DNA of 64,000 nt. Origin: SOIV01 sp964435925 (GTDB lineage Bacteria > Acidobacteriota > Aminicenantia > Aminicenantales > Aminicenantaceae). A model generated the notes under the pieces. The model did not search any database, was not told where the DNA came from, and worked only from the letters and a program-made list of their open reading frames with translations. The translations under genes and the position numbers were made by a program. Every line of letters begins with the position of its first letter. Positions within the stretch are counted from its first letter, which is position 1. Positions 8,690-16,873 of the stretch are shown piece after piece. The stretch covers positions 1 to 64,000 of the forward strand of contig CAYTBG010000001.1 in NCBI GenBank assembly GCA_964435925.1, in the 5' to 3' direction.

Positions 8690-9628
8690 TTGGCCTTCAA
8701 ACACAAACATCTACTTGGTATCCAGGCCTTAACTCCTTCAGAGATTATTACAGTGCTGGATACAGCAGAATCCTTTTATGAGATTTCTACTCGGGAAGTA
8801 AAGAAAGTCCCGACTTTAATAGGAAAAACTATAATCAACCTCTTCTTTGAACCCAGCACCCGGACCAGGAGTTCTTTCGAGCTGGCAGCAAAAAGATTGA
8901 GCGCAGATATTGTTAACTTTAATCAGCAGACAAGCAGCGCAGTTAAGGGAGAAAGCCTGAAGGACACTATCTTAAACCTCGAGGCCATGAATCCCGATGC
9001 CATAATAATCAGGCATTCTTGCTCAGGAGTTCCCCACTTCACAACTATCTTCTGTCAATCCCACATTATAAACGCGGGTGATGGATCCCATGAACATCCA
9101 ACTCAGGCACTTCTTGATGCCTTTACTATTAGACAGGAAAAAAAGAATTTTAAAGGCCTGAAGGTTACAATTGTTGGAGATATCCTTCACAGTCGAGTCG
9201 CACGATCCAACATCTTTCTCCTCCAAAAGCTCGGAGCAAGAGTCGTTCTTGTTGGACCACCCCCTCTTCTTCCCCTGGAAATGAAGAAATTTGGAGTCGG
9301 CATAGACTTCAACCTCGATAGAGCTCTAGAAGGAGCAGATGTGATCATGATGCTCAGAATCCAGATGGAAAGGCAGCAAAAAAATTTCTTCCCGTCTATT
9401 CGAGAATACAGAAATCTTTACAGTCTGACAGAAAAAAGGTTCCGACGCGCGAAAAAAAAGGCCATCATTATGCATCCTGGTCCCATAAATAGGGGTATCG
9501 AAATCTCAGCAGATATGGCTTATTCGGCGAAATCCGTCATACTCAAGCAGGTTGAAAACGGGATTGCAGTCAGGATGGCGGTTCTCTACCTTTTGCTGGG
9601 AGGAAAAGAACGTGAAACTTTTGCTTAA
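8690..9628 (+). CDS. pyrB: Aspartate carbamoyltransferase catalytic subunit
   Basis: A 312-residue enzyme joining carbamoyl phosphate and aspartate in the first committed step of pyrimidine synthesis. The carbamoyl-phosphate loop FFEPSTRTRSSFELA lies near residues 50-64, with HPTQALLDAFTI near residue 138 and HPGPINRG near residue 262. The start is TTG at 8690 behind an ATAAGG ribosome site. Its 3' end overlaps pyrC by 17 bases. No pyrI regulatory subunit follows. Confidence 0.95.
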   Translation: MAFKHKHLLGIQALTPSEIITVLDTAESFYEISTREVKKVPTLIGKTIINLFFEPSTRTRSSFELAAKRLSADIVNFNQQTSSAVKGESLKDTILNLEAMNPDAIIIRHSCSGVPHFTTIFCQSHIINAGDGSHEHPTQALLDAFTIRQEKKNFKGLKVTIVGDILHSRVARSNIFLLQKLGARVVLVGPPPLLPLEMKKFGVGIDFNLDRALEGADVIMMLRIQMERQQKNFFPSIREYRNLYSLTEKRFRRAKKKAIIMHPGPINRGIEISADMAYSAKSVILKQVENGIAVRMAVLYLLLGGKERETFA

Positions 9629-10907
9629 GAACGGAAGAGTCATTGATCCCTCTTCGGGAACAGATGGCAAGTTAGATATTTTAATAGAAAAGGGGAAAAT
9701 TGTTGATATAAAAGCAAGGATTGAAGCCAAGGGAGCAAAAGTCATCGATGCCTCAAGGTTAGTAGTTGCTCCGGGCTTTATCGACATGCATGTCCATCTC
9801 CGAGAGCCAGGCCAAGAGGATAAAGAAACCATAGCGACCGGCGCCGCTGCCGCAGCCAAAGGAGGTTTCACTTCCATCGCCTGCATGCCCAACACTGACC
9901 CTGTTAATGATAATCGGGGATTGACCGAGTATATTCTCTCTGAGGCAAAGAAAAGAGCTGTGGTCAATATCTTTCCCATAGCCTCCATAACCAAGGGGCA
10001 AAAAGGCGAAGAGCTAACAGATATGGCTGACTTGGTGGATGCAGGAGCTGTTGCCTTTTCTGACGACGGTCAGTCTGTAGAAAGCAGCCAGATCATGCGT
10101 CGTGCTCTGGAATATTCAAAACCTTTAAACACTCTTATCATCGAGCACTGCGAGGATAAAAATTTAAGCAGTGAAGGTGTAATGCACGAGGGGTATTATT
10201 CCTATCTTTTTGGTCTGGCGGGCATTCCTGCTTCCTCAGAGGAGATAATGGTTGCTCGAGACACTATACTTGCCCAAGAGGCTGAGGCAAATATTCATAT
10301 TGCGCATTTGAGTACTAAAGGAGCTGTAGACATTGTCAGAAATGCAAAGAAAAAAAAGATAAAGGTCACTGCAGAAGTGACTCCCCATCATCTTTTTTTA
10401 ACCGATTCTTATCTTGAAAATTATGACACAAGCCTGAAAGTAAATCCTCCTCTCAGAAGCAAAGAAGATGTCCAAGCTTTAATTCAAGCAGTGAAGGAAG
10501 GAATTGTGGATGTCTTTGCAACTGATCATGCTCCTCATACGCCGGATGAAAAGGATGTTGAATTCGATAAAGCCCCCTTTGGCATAAACGGCATAGAAAC
10601 TGCAGTTTCTCTCCTTCTGGATAGGCTTGTGAGCAAAAATATCATTTCACTCAAAAGATTCATTGAGATGATATCCACCACTCCCTCCCTTATTCTTGGA
10701 CTCGAAAACAAGGGAAAAATATGTGTGGGAGCTGACGCTGATCTGACCATCTTGAACCTCAACAAAGAAATTGTTGTTGACGTCAGCACCTTTAAATCAA
10801 AAAGCAGGAATAATCCTTTTCAAGGCTGGAAATTGAAAGGAACTCCAGCGATGACAATCGTAGGAGGAAAAATCGTCTATCCTTTCCTTTCTTCGAAAAG
10901 CTTATAA
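9612..10907 (+). CDS. pyrC: Dihydroorotase (multifunctional complex type)
   Basis: A 431-residue amidohydrolase that cyclises carbamoyl aspartate to dihydroorotate. The start is GTG at 9612, six bases after GGGAGG, so the gene begins inside pyrB; an ATG at 9552 would add 20 residues that match pyrB read out of frame. Metal ligands and motifs are visible: HVHLREPGQEDKE, CMPNTDP, the later histidines in IEHCED and HIAHLST, and the catalytic aspartate in FATDHAPH. The residue usually carbamylated as a metal bridge in some relatives cannot be assigned by eye. Confidence 0.94.
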   Translation: MKLLLKNGRVIDPSSGTDGKLDILIEKGKIVDIKARIEAKGAKVIDASRLVVAPGFIDMHVHLREPGQEDKETIATGAAAAAKGGFTSIACMPNTDPVNDNRGLTEYILSEAKKRAVVNIFPIASITKGQKGEELTDMADLVDAGAVAFSDDGQSVESSQIMRRALEYSKPLNTLIIEHCEDKNLSSEGVMHEGYYSYLFGLAGIPASSEEIMVARDTILAQEAEANIHIAHLSTKGAVDIVRNAKKKKIKVTAEVTPHHLFLTDSYLENYDTSLKVNPPLRSKEDVQALIQAVKEGIVDVFATDHAPHTPDEKDVEFDKAPFGINGIETAVSLLLDRLVSKNIISLKRFIEMISTTPSLILGLENKGKICVGADADLTILNLNKEIVVDVSTFKSKSRNNPFQGWKLKGTPAMTIVGGKIVYPFLSSKSL

Positions 10908-10946
10908 AAGATAGGAGTCGAACCAGGAGGAAAAACAAATTTCGTC

Positions 10947-11693
10947 ATGAAAACAAATATCCCCCTATTTGAAAAAAAGTTAGGTTATAGTTTCAAAAAC
11001 AAGTCTCTGCTGGTCCAGGCATTAACCCACAGTTCTTACGCTTACGAAAATCTACAAACTGTAGAATCGGACAATGAAACTTTAGAATTCTTAGGAGATT
11101 CTGTTCTTGGCCTCATCATTGCTGACTACCTCTGTACCACCTATCCTGACATATCCGAAGGTGAGCTCTCCAAGCTCAAATCCTCTGCAGCAAAAACATC
11201 TTCGCTTTCTTACTTCAGCAAAAAAATAAAACTTGATAAAAATATACTCCTGGGCAAGGGTGAGGAAAAAAGCGGAGGGAGGAAAAAGAAGACTATCTTA
11301 GCCGGAGCCTTTGAAGCAGTGGTAGCAGCTATATATATAGACGGTGGATTTGATGCTGCCAGAAATTTTCTCCTCTCCCTCCTTGAATCTTTGTTCAAAA
11401 AAATCAAGGCCGATAGTCACATGATCAACAACTACAAATCGGCTCTGCAAGAATATCTCCAGAAGGAAGATCTCCCTGCTCCTCTTTATAAAACCATCAC
11501 AACCATAGGACCTGACCATAGAAAAAATTTTGTGGTTGAAGTTTTCTTCGAAAAGGAATCTCTGGCAAAGGCAAAAGGTAATTCCAAAAAGCAAGCTGAA
11601 CAAAATGCCGCTCAAAAAGCTCTAAAGAATTTTCTGGGGAAAAAAATGAAGGCATTCACATCTGATACATTCATCATGAAGAAAAAGAGATGA
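10947..11693 (+). CDS. rnc: Ribonuclease III
   Basis: A 248-residue double-strand-specific endoribonuclease that processes rRNA precursors and structured mRNAs. The signature ETLEFLGDSVLGLIIADYL (acidic metal-binding residues) is near residues 45-63, with GELSKLKSS following and a second acidic site in AGAFEAVVAAIYIDGG. A C-terminal dsRNA-binding domain begins near residue 155 (NYKSALQEYLQK) and ends with KKQAEQNAAQKALKNF. Slightly longer than E. coli Rnc (226 residues). Its stop overlaps the next start by 4 bases (ATGA). Confidence 0.95.
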   Translation: MKTNIPLFEKKLGYSFKNKSLLVQALTHSSYAYENLQTVESDNETLEFLGDSVLGLIIADYLCTTYPDISEGELSKLKSSAAKTSSLSYFSKKIKLDKNILLGKGEEKSGGRKKKTILAGAFEAVVAAIYIDGGFDAARNFLLSLLESLFKKIKADSHMINNYKSALQEYLQKEDLPAPLYKTITTIGPDHRKNFVVEVFFEKESLAKAKGNSKKQAEQNAAQKALKNFLGKKMKAFTSDTFIMKKKR

Positions 11694-12028
11694 TTGAATC
11701 TTACGCTTTTGGACGCATGGATGTGGATAGTCACACATACACCTCTGACCTTATCATTTTTCCTGATAGGGTAAATGACTCCTGGTGGCGAAAATCTGGC
11801 CATAACCTTTGTCTCGAAGACATAGAAGATGTCCTCAAGGAGAAGCCTGAAGTCCTGGTAGTCGGCACCGGCTTCTACGGTATAGTGAACGTGGAAGAAG
11901 AAGTGAAAAGCCAAGCTCAATCTCAGGGGATAGAGCTTATCATCGAAAAGACAAAAAAGGCTGCTCAAAGTTTCAACAAATTCGCTTCTAAAAAAAAGAC
12001 GATCGGTGCCTTCCACTTGACCTGTTAA
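11690..12028 (+). CDS. Mth938-like domain protein
   Basis: A 112-residue protein of the Mth938/DUF498 family: IESYAFGRMDVDSHTYTSDLIIFPD at the start, a central PEVLVVGTGFYG, and a C-terminal KKTIGAFHLTC. The fold is known from structures, and the eukaryotic relative NDUFAF3 helps assemble respiratory complex I, but the bacterial role is not established. It is translationally coupled to rnc through a 4-base overlap. Confidence 0.82.
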   Translation: MIESYAFGRMDVDSHTYTSDLIIFPDRVNDSWWRKSGHNLCLEDIEDVLKEKPEVLVVGTGFYGIVNVEEEVKSQAQSQGIELIIEKTKKAAQSFNKFASKKKTIGAFHLTC

Positions 12029-12081
12029 ATACCTGATTTTTTCTTTATAATTTTAAAAGCGCACTCTTTAACCTATCTCAA

Positions 12082-12729
12082 ATGGCTAAATGCTCTAAAT
12101 GTAAAAAAAGAAAGGGAAAAAGGTATTGTGTTGCTTTAGGAGATTATCTGTGCAGCCTTTGCTGTGGTCTCCTCAGGGAAAAAGAAATACACTGCCCTCA
12201 AAGCTGTACTTTTCTCAAAAAACACAAACCTTACCAGGAGCAGCGAATTATTGAAAAGAAGCCAGTATCCTCCCCAAGAGCTTTATCCCCAGAAGAAGAT
12301 ATTTTGAATGATGAGAGGATGGCCTGGCTTGCTGTTCATATAGAAGCGCCTTTGAAAGAATACTCAGAAAAAAAAGAGTCTTTTACTGACAGAGAAGCCC
12401 TTTTGTCTCTGGAATATGCCAGAGAGAAAATTGAAAAAGATAAAAGACTTCTCTTTATTCCGGAAGAAAAGAGTAAGCCAAAAAATGAAATCGGAGAAGC
12501 GATCTTTCAGAATATAGAGAGATGCCGGTATGAGCGAAAGATCATCCTTCCGGGAGAAGTAGCAATCTACAAGAAAGAAGAAAAAATCCAGTGCCTTGAG
12601 CGGATTATATTTGGAGTCAAATTCTGGGCAAAGGAAAACTTCGAAGGCAGAAATTACATCGATCAGGTTATAAAGCGTTTCGCCAGAATAAAAGATCTAT
12701 CCCGCCAGAAAAAAATCATCACCACCTAA
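12082..12729 (+). CDS. Hypothetical protein with cysteine-rich N-terminus
   Basis: I do not recognise a named family. The first 42 residues hold eight cysteines (pairs CSKC, then C-x7-C, CC and CPQSC), suggesting a zinc-binding module. The rest is charged and helical (residues about 60-215) with no membrane segment or signal peptide. It lies between the Mth938-like gene and signal peptidase, 17 bases before the latter, in a compact same-strand run. The reading frame is clearly coding because of its length and spacing, but function is open. Confidence 0.65.
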   Translation: MAKCSKCKKRKGKRYCVALGDYLCSLCCGLLREKEIHCPQSCTFLKKHKPYQEQRIIEKKPVSSPRALSPEEDILNDERMAWLAVHIEAPLKEYSEKKESFTDREALLSLEYAREKIEKDKRLLFIPEEKSKPKNEIGEAIFQNIERCRYERKIILPGEVAIYKKEEKIQCLERIIFGVKFWAKENFEGRNYIDQVIKRFARIKDLSRQKKIITT

Positions 12730-12746
12730 TTTTAGGGAGGATAATA

Positions 12747-13565
12747 ATGGAAAAGAAAAAAAGAAGGCCAATAGTGGCTGCAATTTTATCCTCGCTGGCT
12801 CCCGGCCTGGGTCAGCTCTATAACGGTCAAGTTATAAAAGGAATTATCTTCCTTTTATCTCTTATTTTGCTACCAATTATAATGTTCAGAATAGGACTCC
12901 ATTATAGCTATTACGGATTGGCTATCATTCTCCTAATTTTTATGTTTTTCCTGTTATTTATTATAGGTGAAGCATTCTTTACGGCCATCAAAAAAAAAGA
13001 GTTCATCCTCAAGTCATACAATAAGTGGTATATCTATCTCCTCATTATTCTTCTGATCAACAGCATTGTCCTGATCCCTACAAATTTTTTGACGAATAAA
13101 GTTTTAGGGTTCAGTGCATACAAAATGCCGACAGGAAGCATGGAGCCAACTCTACGCATCGGTGATTATTTAGTCGCAGATCTTAAATATTTCAAGAAAA
13201 ACGAACTGCAAAGGGGGAACTTAATAATATTCAAGTATCCCGAAGATCCCGCTAAAATTTTCATCAAAAGGATTATCGCCCTGGAAGGGGAAAAAATCGA
13301 GATCAAGAGCAAACAGGCTTACATAAACGATGTTCCCCTCCCGGAAGGCTACAAAGTCCATCTTGATAATAAGGTTTACCCAGGAATAGATAATTTTGGC
13401 CCTGTTATTGTGCCTTCTGATCACTGTTTTGTTCTGGGGGATAACCGTGATAACACTATGGACAGCCGACACTGGGGTTCTTTGCCTCTCAGGAATATAA
13501 AAGGAAAACCTCTCTATATCTATTGGGCCAGGGATATAACCCGAATCGGCATGAAGATAAAATAG
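12747..13565 (+). CDS. lepB: Signal peptidase I with N-terminal membrane domain
   Basis: A 272-residue signal peptidase that removes signal peptides from exported proteins. The catalytic serine is Ser131 in MPTGSMEPTLRIGD and the lysine is Lys174 in FIKRIIALEG; the later box GDNRDNTMDSRHWG is present. Unusually, the first 105 residues form an added membrane domain: AILSSLAPGLGQLYNGQ at residues 12-28, like small membrane proteins that start with APGLGQLYNG, followed by two or three hydrophobic helices. The standard peptidase anchor helix (WYIYLLIILLINSIVLI) comes after this. A GGGAGG ribosome site precedes the ATG. Confidence 0.92.
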   Translation: MEKKKRRPIVAAILSSLAPGLGQLYNGQVIKGIIFLLSLILLPIIMFRIGLHYSYYGLAIILLIFMFFLLFIIGEAFFTAIKKKEFILKSYNKWYIYLLIILLINSIVLIPTNFLTNKVLGFSAYKMPTGSMEPTLRIGDYLVADLKYFKKNELQRGNLIIFKYPEDPAKIFIKRIIALEGEKIEIKSKQAYINDVPLPEGYKVHLDNKVYPGIDNFGPVIVPSDHCFVLGDNRDNTMDSRHWGSLPLRNIKGKPLYIYWARDITRIGMKIK

Positions 13566-13584
13566 GAATAAGAAGATAAAATTT

Positions 13585-14607
13585 TTATCCCTTGCTCATA
13601 AGCTCCCCGACAAAGCTAAGCGGAGGGATGTTGTCGCAGACGATTTTTATAGTTGCAGCAGTGGGAACAGCTAGGATCATGCCCGCAATTCCCCACATCC
13701 AACCCCAGAAAAAAAGGAAAAAAAGAACAACAAGAGTACTCAACCCCAATCCTTGTCCCATCACCCTTGGCTCAATAAAGTTTCCTATGATCATCTGGAT
13801 TGAACCCAGAATGATCAAAATCCAAAAAGCCGGCCAGAGCGTTTCGAATTGAAAAGCTGCGACGGTTAAAGGCAGAGCAGTGGCTATTATGGATCCAATA
13901 TTAGGAACGTAATTCAGGATAAATGTAAAAAAACCAAAAACTATGGCAAAATCGACACCAAAAATCATCAGGACAACTGTCGCCAGAACACCTGTGACAA
14001 AGCTAACTATTGTTTTTATTGCCAAGTACTTCTGGATTTGATTATCGATCTTCTGAATAACATTGATAATCTGCGAGGATTTCTCTTTATTAAATGATTT
14101 TTCAATTTTTACTTTTATATTTCCCCGGCCTGCTAAAATAAAAATTAGAAAAATAAAAACTAGAAAAAGAAGGGCAATAAAAGAGAAAAAGGGACCGAGA
14201 GATGAAAGAAGAAAACCTCCTATTCTGTTCATATCAAGTTGTTCAACCCAACCCACGTTTTCCCATTTAGGAAAGGTGAGCTTTAGTTGCTCTTGGATCG
14301 AAGCTAAAATCGAGCTTATTTTCTGACCGTATTTTGGAAACTCAGAAGCAAAACTTTTGCCGCTCGAATAAAAAAGAAGCCCCAAGAGGTAGATAATAAA
14401 AAAACTGAATATTATGATAAATAAAATAGAAACAGCTCTAGGAATTTTCTTGCGAGTCAAGAAATCCAGGATCGGAGAGAGGATAAAGGAAAGAAACATA
14501 GCTAAAAAAAAGGGAAAAAGAACAGGCTTTGCCTGTTGTAAAACAACCCCCGCGGCAAAAACAACAAGAATTATAAGAGCGGCAGCGACAACTTTATTCC
14601 CTTGCAT
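13585..14607 (-). CDS. AI-2E/PerM-family transporter
   Basis: A 340-residue polytopic membrane protein with at least seven hydrophobic segments and the family pattern: an N-terminal double helix (VFAAGVVLQQAKPVLFPFFLAMFLSFILSPI), a central loop with KIDNQIQKYLAIKTIVS near residue 190, and C-terminal NFIEPRVMGQGLGLSTLVVL near residue 280. Members have been linked to autoinducer-2 export or Na+/H+ exchange, so the substrate cannot be given. It is convergent with lepB and stands alone. Confidence 0.85.
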   Translation of the reverse strand: MQGNKVVAAALIILVVFAAGVVLQQAKPVLFPFFLAMFLSFILSPILDFLTRKKIPRAVSILFIIIFSFFIIYLLGLLFYSSGKSFASEFPKYGQKISSILASIQEQLKLTFPKWENVGWVEQLDMNRIGGFLLSSLGPFFSFIALLFLVFIFLIFILAGRGNIKVKIEKSFNKEKSSQIINVIQKIDNQIQKYLAIKTIVSFVTGVLATVVLMIFGVDFAIVFGFFTFILNYVPNIGSIIATALPLTVAAFQFETLWPAFWILIILGSIQMIIGNFIEPRVMGQGLGLSTLVVLFFLFFWGWMWGIAGMILAVPTAATIKIVCDNIPPLSFVGELMSKG

Positions 14608-14829
14608 TGGCCCTTCTTAAATTCTTTGCTCATTATAATCTATTTAGAATTAAAATCAAAATTAAAAAAAGCAGAAAAGGGGACAGGCTACTTTTCTGTA
14701 TGAGCTGTCCCTGAGCATAATTAGTCCCCCTTCTTCCAGAAAAAGTAGCCTGTCCCCTTTCTTATCAATTTGCTCCCTTTTTAAATTACAAACACGCAAA
14801 TTCAGGATGTAATCAGACTAATAAAAAAG
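14608..14829. other. Intergenic gap with a REP-like inverted repeat
   Basis: This 222-base gap between two minus-strand genes holds one structured element (listed separately at 14676-14760) and AT-rich flanks. No ORF, tRNA or credible promoter was recognised in the rest. Confidence 0.6.
14676..14760. repeat. REP-like inverted repeat (family P2)
   Basis: Perfect 20-base arms, AAAGGGGACAGGCTACTTTT at 14676-14695 and its complement at 14741-14760, enclose 45 bases that include further TGTCCC and GTCCCCC pieces. Short (GGGGACAG)-type palindromes of this kind are common dispersed repeats, often tied to REP-associated transposases. Relatives here lie at 20186-20320, near 24875 and near 34771. Confidence 0.75.
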
Positions 14830-15747
14830 TTATTTTTTTAAAGACTCGATCAACATCCCAAAATACTTATCCCCTACTTCTAGAGATTCGTCCTTTATTT
14901 TCATTACCCCGCAGAGGTAATTCTCAACTCTGGCCAGGTAAATGTTGTGGTAGTAACGGTCTTTGATGCAAAACCCTGCGGAGATTTCCTCGACGCTCTG
15001 CTTGCCTTTTTTTCCCAGATATTTCTTTAGCATATTCCGGGCATCGTCTGCATTTTCTCCCTCTATTAAAAAACAATCAAACTCAAGGTCCTCAAGTTTA
15101 TAATTAGCCAGATAACCACTGTGGAGAAAACTGTAGCCCATAAAATTGCGCAAGATAAACTTTTCACTGTTTCGAACGAGCCCTTGCTGAGGGAAAAAGG
15201 CTAGGGCAGGCGGGAGAGTTCCTTTATCTTTGACTCTCTTCACAACTTCCTGAGAAAAGAGCTTCAGGAAGTCAGCAGAATCTTCCCCGCTGTCAAAACA
15301 GAGAAGCTTTACATAATATTTCCCGACGATAAAATTCAGAGTTTCTTCTTCTAGATATCCTTGGTTACCTAAGGAGATAAATTGGCTATCAGGAAATCGC
15401 TCCGCACTGTAAATCCCGAATGAATTTATTTCGTTTCCCATATCATAAATTTCTATAATAAGAGAGGCGTTACTATCTCCTTTTTCATACTGCCCTATGG
15501 TCAATTCTTTAAAATCATAGGAAAGGTAGATCTCAGCAGCACCATTGATATACTCGAAAAGTATTTCCGGAAAATAATCCTGGGGAGCTTCAGGAATCTT
15601 CCAAGCAACAACGTCAGGTAAGAGGAAATGGAGCGAAGAAACATTCCCCTCTTCTAATAGAGCTCCTTTCGCATTTAAAAAAGAAAAAAACAGAACAAAA
15701 GGAAGGAAGAGTTTTAATAATTCTTTGGGCTTCGAAATTCTCATCAT
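14830..15747 (-). CDS. DUF6599 family exported protein
   Basis: A 305-residue protein with a signal peptide (LLKLFLPFVLFFSFLNAKG) and the DUF6599 pattern: FEYINGAAEIYLSYDFKELT near residue 65, then EIYDMGNEINSFGIYSAER and a C-terminal half that includes FIVGKYYVKLLCFDSGED. The ATG at 15747 lies five bases after GGAG; an ATG at 15762 has no such site. The function is unknown. Such proteins recur near radical SAM and DUF362 genes in Aminicenantes-like genomes, as far as I know, and here the divergent neighbour is DUF362. Confidence 0.75.
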   Translation of the reverse strand: MMRISKPKELLKLFLPFVLFFSFLNAKGALLEEGNVSSLHFLLPDVVAWKIPEAPQDYFPEILFEYINGAAEIYLSYDFKELTIGQYEKGDSNASLIIEIYDMGNEINSFGIYSAERFPDSQFISLGNQGYLEEETLNFIVGKYYVKLLCFDSGEDSADFLKLFSQEVVKRVKDKGTLPPALAFFPQQGLVRNSEKFILRNFMGYSFLHSGYLANYKLEDLEFDCFLIEGENADDARNMLKKYLGKKGKQSVEEISAGFCIKDRYYHNIYLARVENYLCGVMKIKDESLEVGDKYFGMLIESLKK

Positions 15748-15826
15748 TATTACTCCATACATTAAACGAGGCTTTTTTCACTATAAGCTCAAATCCCTTT
15801 TTTGACAAGTCAAAATTAACTCCAGT

Positions 15827-15930
15827 AAGCATCTCCATTTATGTGATAACTGGTTGCAATGTTCAGGACAAAGGTTTTGGGAATAAGATATTTCCCAAAA
15901 CCTTCTCCAATCACAGATTTGGAGATGCTT
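15827..15930. repeat. Nested 104-bp imperfect palindrome
   Basis: Outer arms AAGCATCTCCA (15827-15837) and TGGAGATGCTT (15920-15930) and inner arms AAGGTTTTGGGAA (15871-15883) and TTCCCAAAACCTT (15892-15904) share one centre; TGTGAT/ATCACA also pair between them. The whole could fold into one long hairpin. It fills the divergent gap between the DUF6599 and DUF362 genes and might be a MITE-like insertion or a regulatory hairpin. Confidence 0.7.
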
Positions 15931-15941
15931 CCTCAACCCCA

Positions 15942-15970
15942 TTGACATCAAATTGAAAGAGGAGTACTTT
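15942..15970 (+). promoter_or_regulatory. Possible promoter of the DUF362 operon
   Basis: A consensus -35 box TTGACA at 15942-15947, 17 bases, and a weaker -10 box TACTTT at 15965-15970. It directly follows the long palindrome and would leave almost no leader before the ATG at 15980. The -10 match is only partial. Confidence 0.35.
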
Positions 15971-15979
15971 TTAATTGCC

Positions 15980-16873
15980 ATGGCATCAAAAGTCGTTCTA
16001 ATCAGAGGAAAGGGAGTCCTGAAAGAAGGGGGAAATATAGATCGAAAAAAGCTACTTAACATGTATAATCGGGGAATTAAAATCTTGATGGATAAGCAAA
16101 ATCCAAAAGATGGCCTTCGTCTAATCTTCCAAAGCTCCGACAGAGTCGGGATAAAAATAAACACCATCGGCGGAAGAAAGCTTTCTTCCCGCCCTGAAGT
16201 TTCCTTCTTATTAGCCAAATTGCTTCAAGAAAGCGGAATCCAGCCTAAAAACATAATCATCTGGGACCGAACTAACAGGGAACTGAGGGAAGCAGGATAC
16301 AGTCTGAACCTCAACGGCAGCGGCATCAAGGTTTTTGGAACAGATACCCAAGGAATCGGCTATGATTCTCAACTCACTTCTCATCTCAATATCGGCAGTC
16401 TTTTCTCTTCGATTCAATCGAATAAGATCACAGCCTCCATAAGCCTTGCCATTTTAAAGGACCACGGCATGGCAGGAGTCACGGCGGGAATGAAAAACTA
16501 TTTCGGAGCCATCCATAATCCCAATAAATACCATGATTTTAACTGCAATCCCTTTGTAGCTGAGCTTTTTGAGACAAAACATATAAAAAGAAAGCACAAA
16601 CTCACCATCCTGGACAGCCTGATTGTTCAATATCATCGTGGACCTTCCTACCATGCCCCATGGGCAGAAAAATACGAGGCTCTTATTTTCAGCCTGGATC
16701 CTTTGGCAGCAGACTATGTCGGCTGGCAAGTCATTGAAAAGCTCAGAGCCAAGAAGGGACTTCCCTCTTTAAAAGAAGAAAAAAGAGCCCCTGTTTATCT
16801 TAAAACTGCTGAAAAAATGGGATTGGGAAAAGCAAGTCCGGAAGAGATACAAATTATAGAAGAGGAAGTATGA
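15980..16873 (+). CDS. DUF362 domain protein
   Basis: About 297 residues of the DUF362 family, seen with iron-sulfur and radical SAM genes. Recognisable parts: ASKVVLIRGKGVL at the start, DRVGIKINTIGG, a central KDHGMAGVTAGMKNYFGAIHNPNKYH (the most conserved block of the family) and DSLIVQYHRGP. No Cys-rich ferredoxin domain is fused. The start is uncertain: a TTG at 15953 is also in frame, and the GGAG at 15961-15964 suits neither start well. Its stop overlaps the radical SAM gene (ATGA), indicating coupling. Function is unknown; a redox or cofactor role is inferred from context. Confidence 0.8.
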   Translation: MASKVVLIRGKGVLKEGGNIDRKKLLNMYNRGIKILMDKQNPKDGLRLIFQSSDRVGIKINTIGGRKLSSRPEVSFLLAKLLQESGIQPKNIIIWDRTNRELREAGYSLNLNGSGIKVFGTDTQGIGYDSQLTSHLNIGSLFSSIQSNKITASISLAILKDHGMAGVTAGMKNYFGAIHNPNKYHDFNCNPFVAELFETKHIKRKHKLTILDSLIVQYHRGPSYHAPWAEKYEALIFSLDPLAADYVGWQVIEKLRAKKGLPSLKEEKRAPVYLKTAEKMGLGKASPEEIQIIEEEV

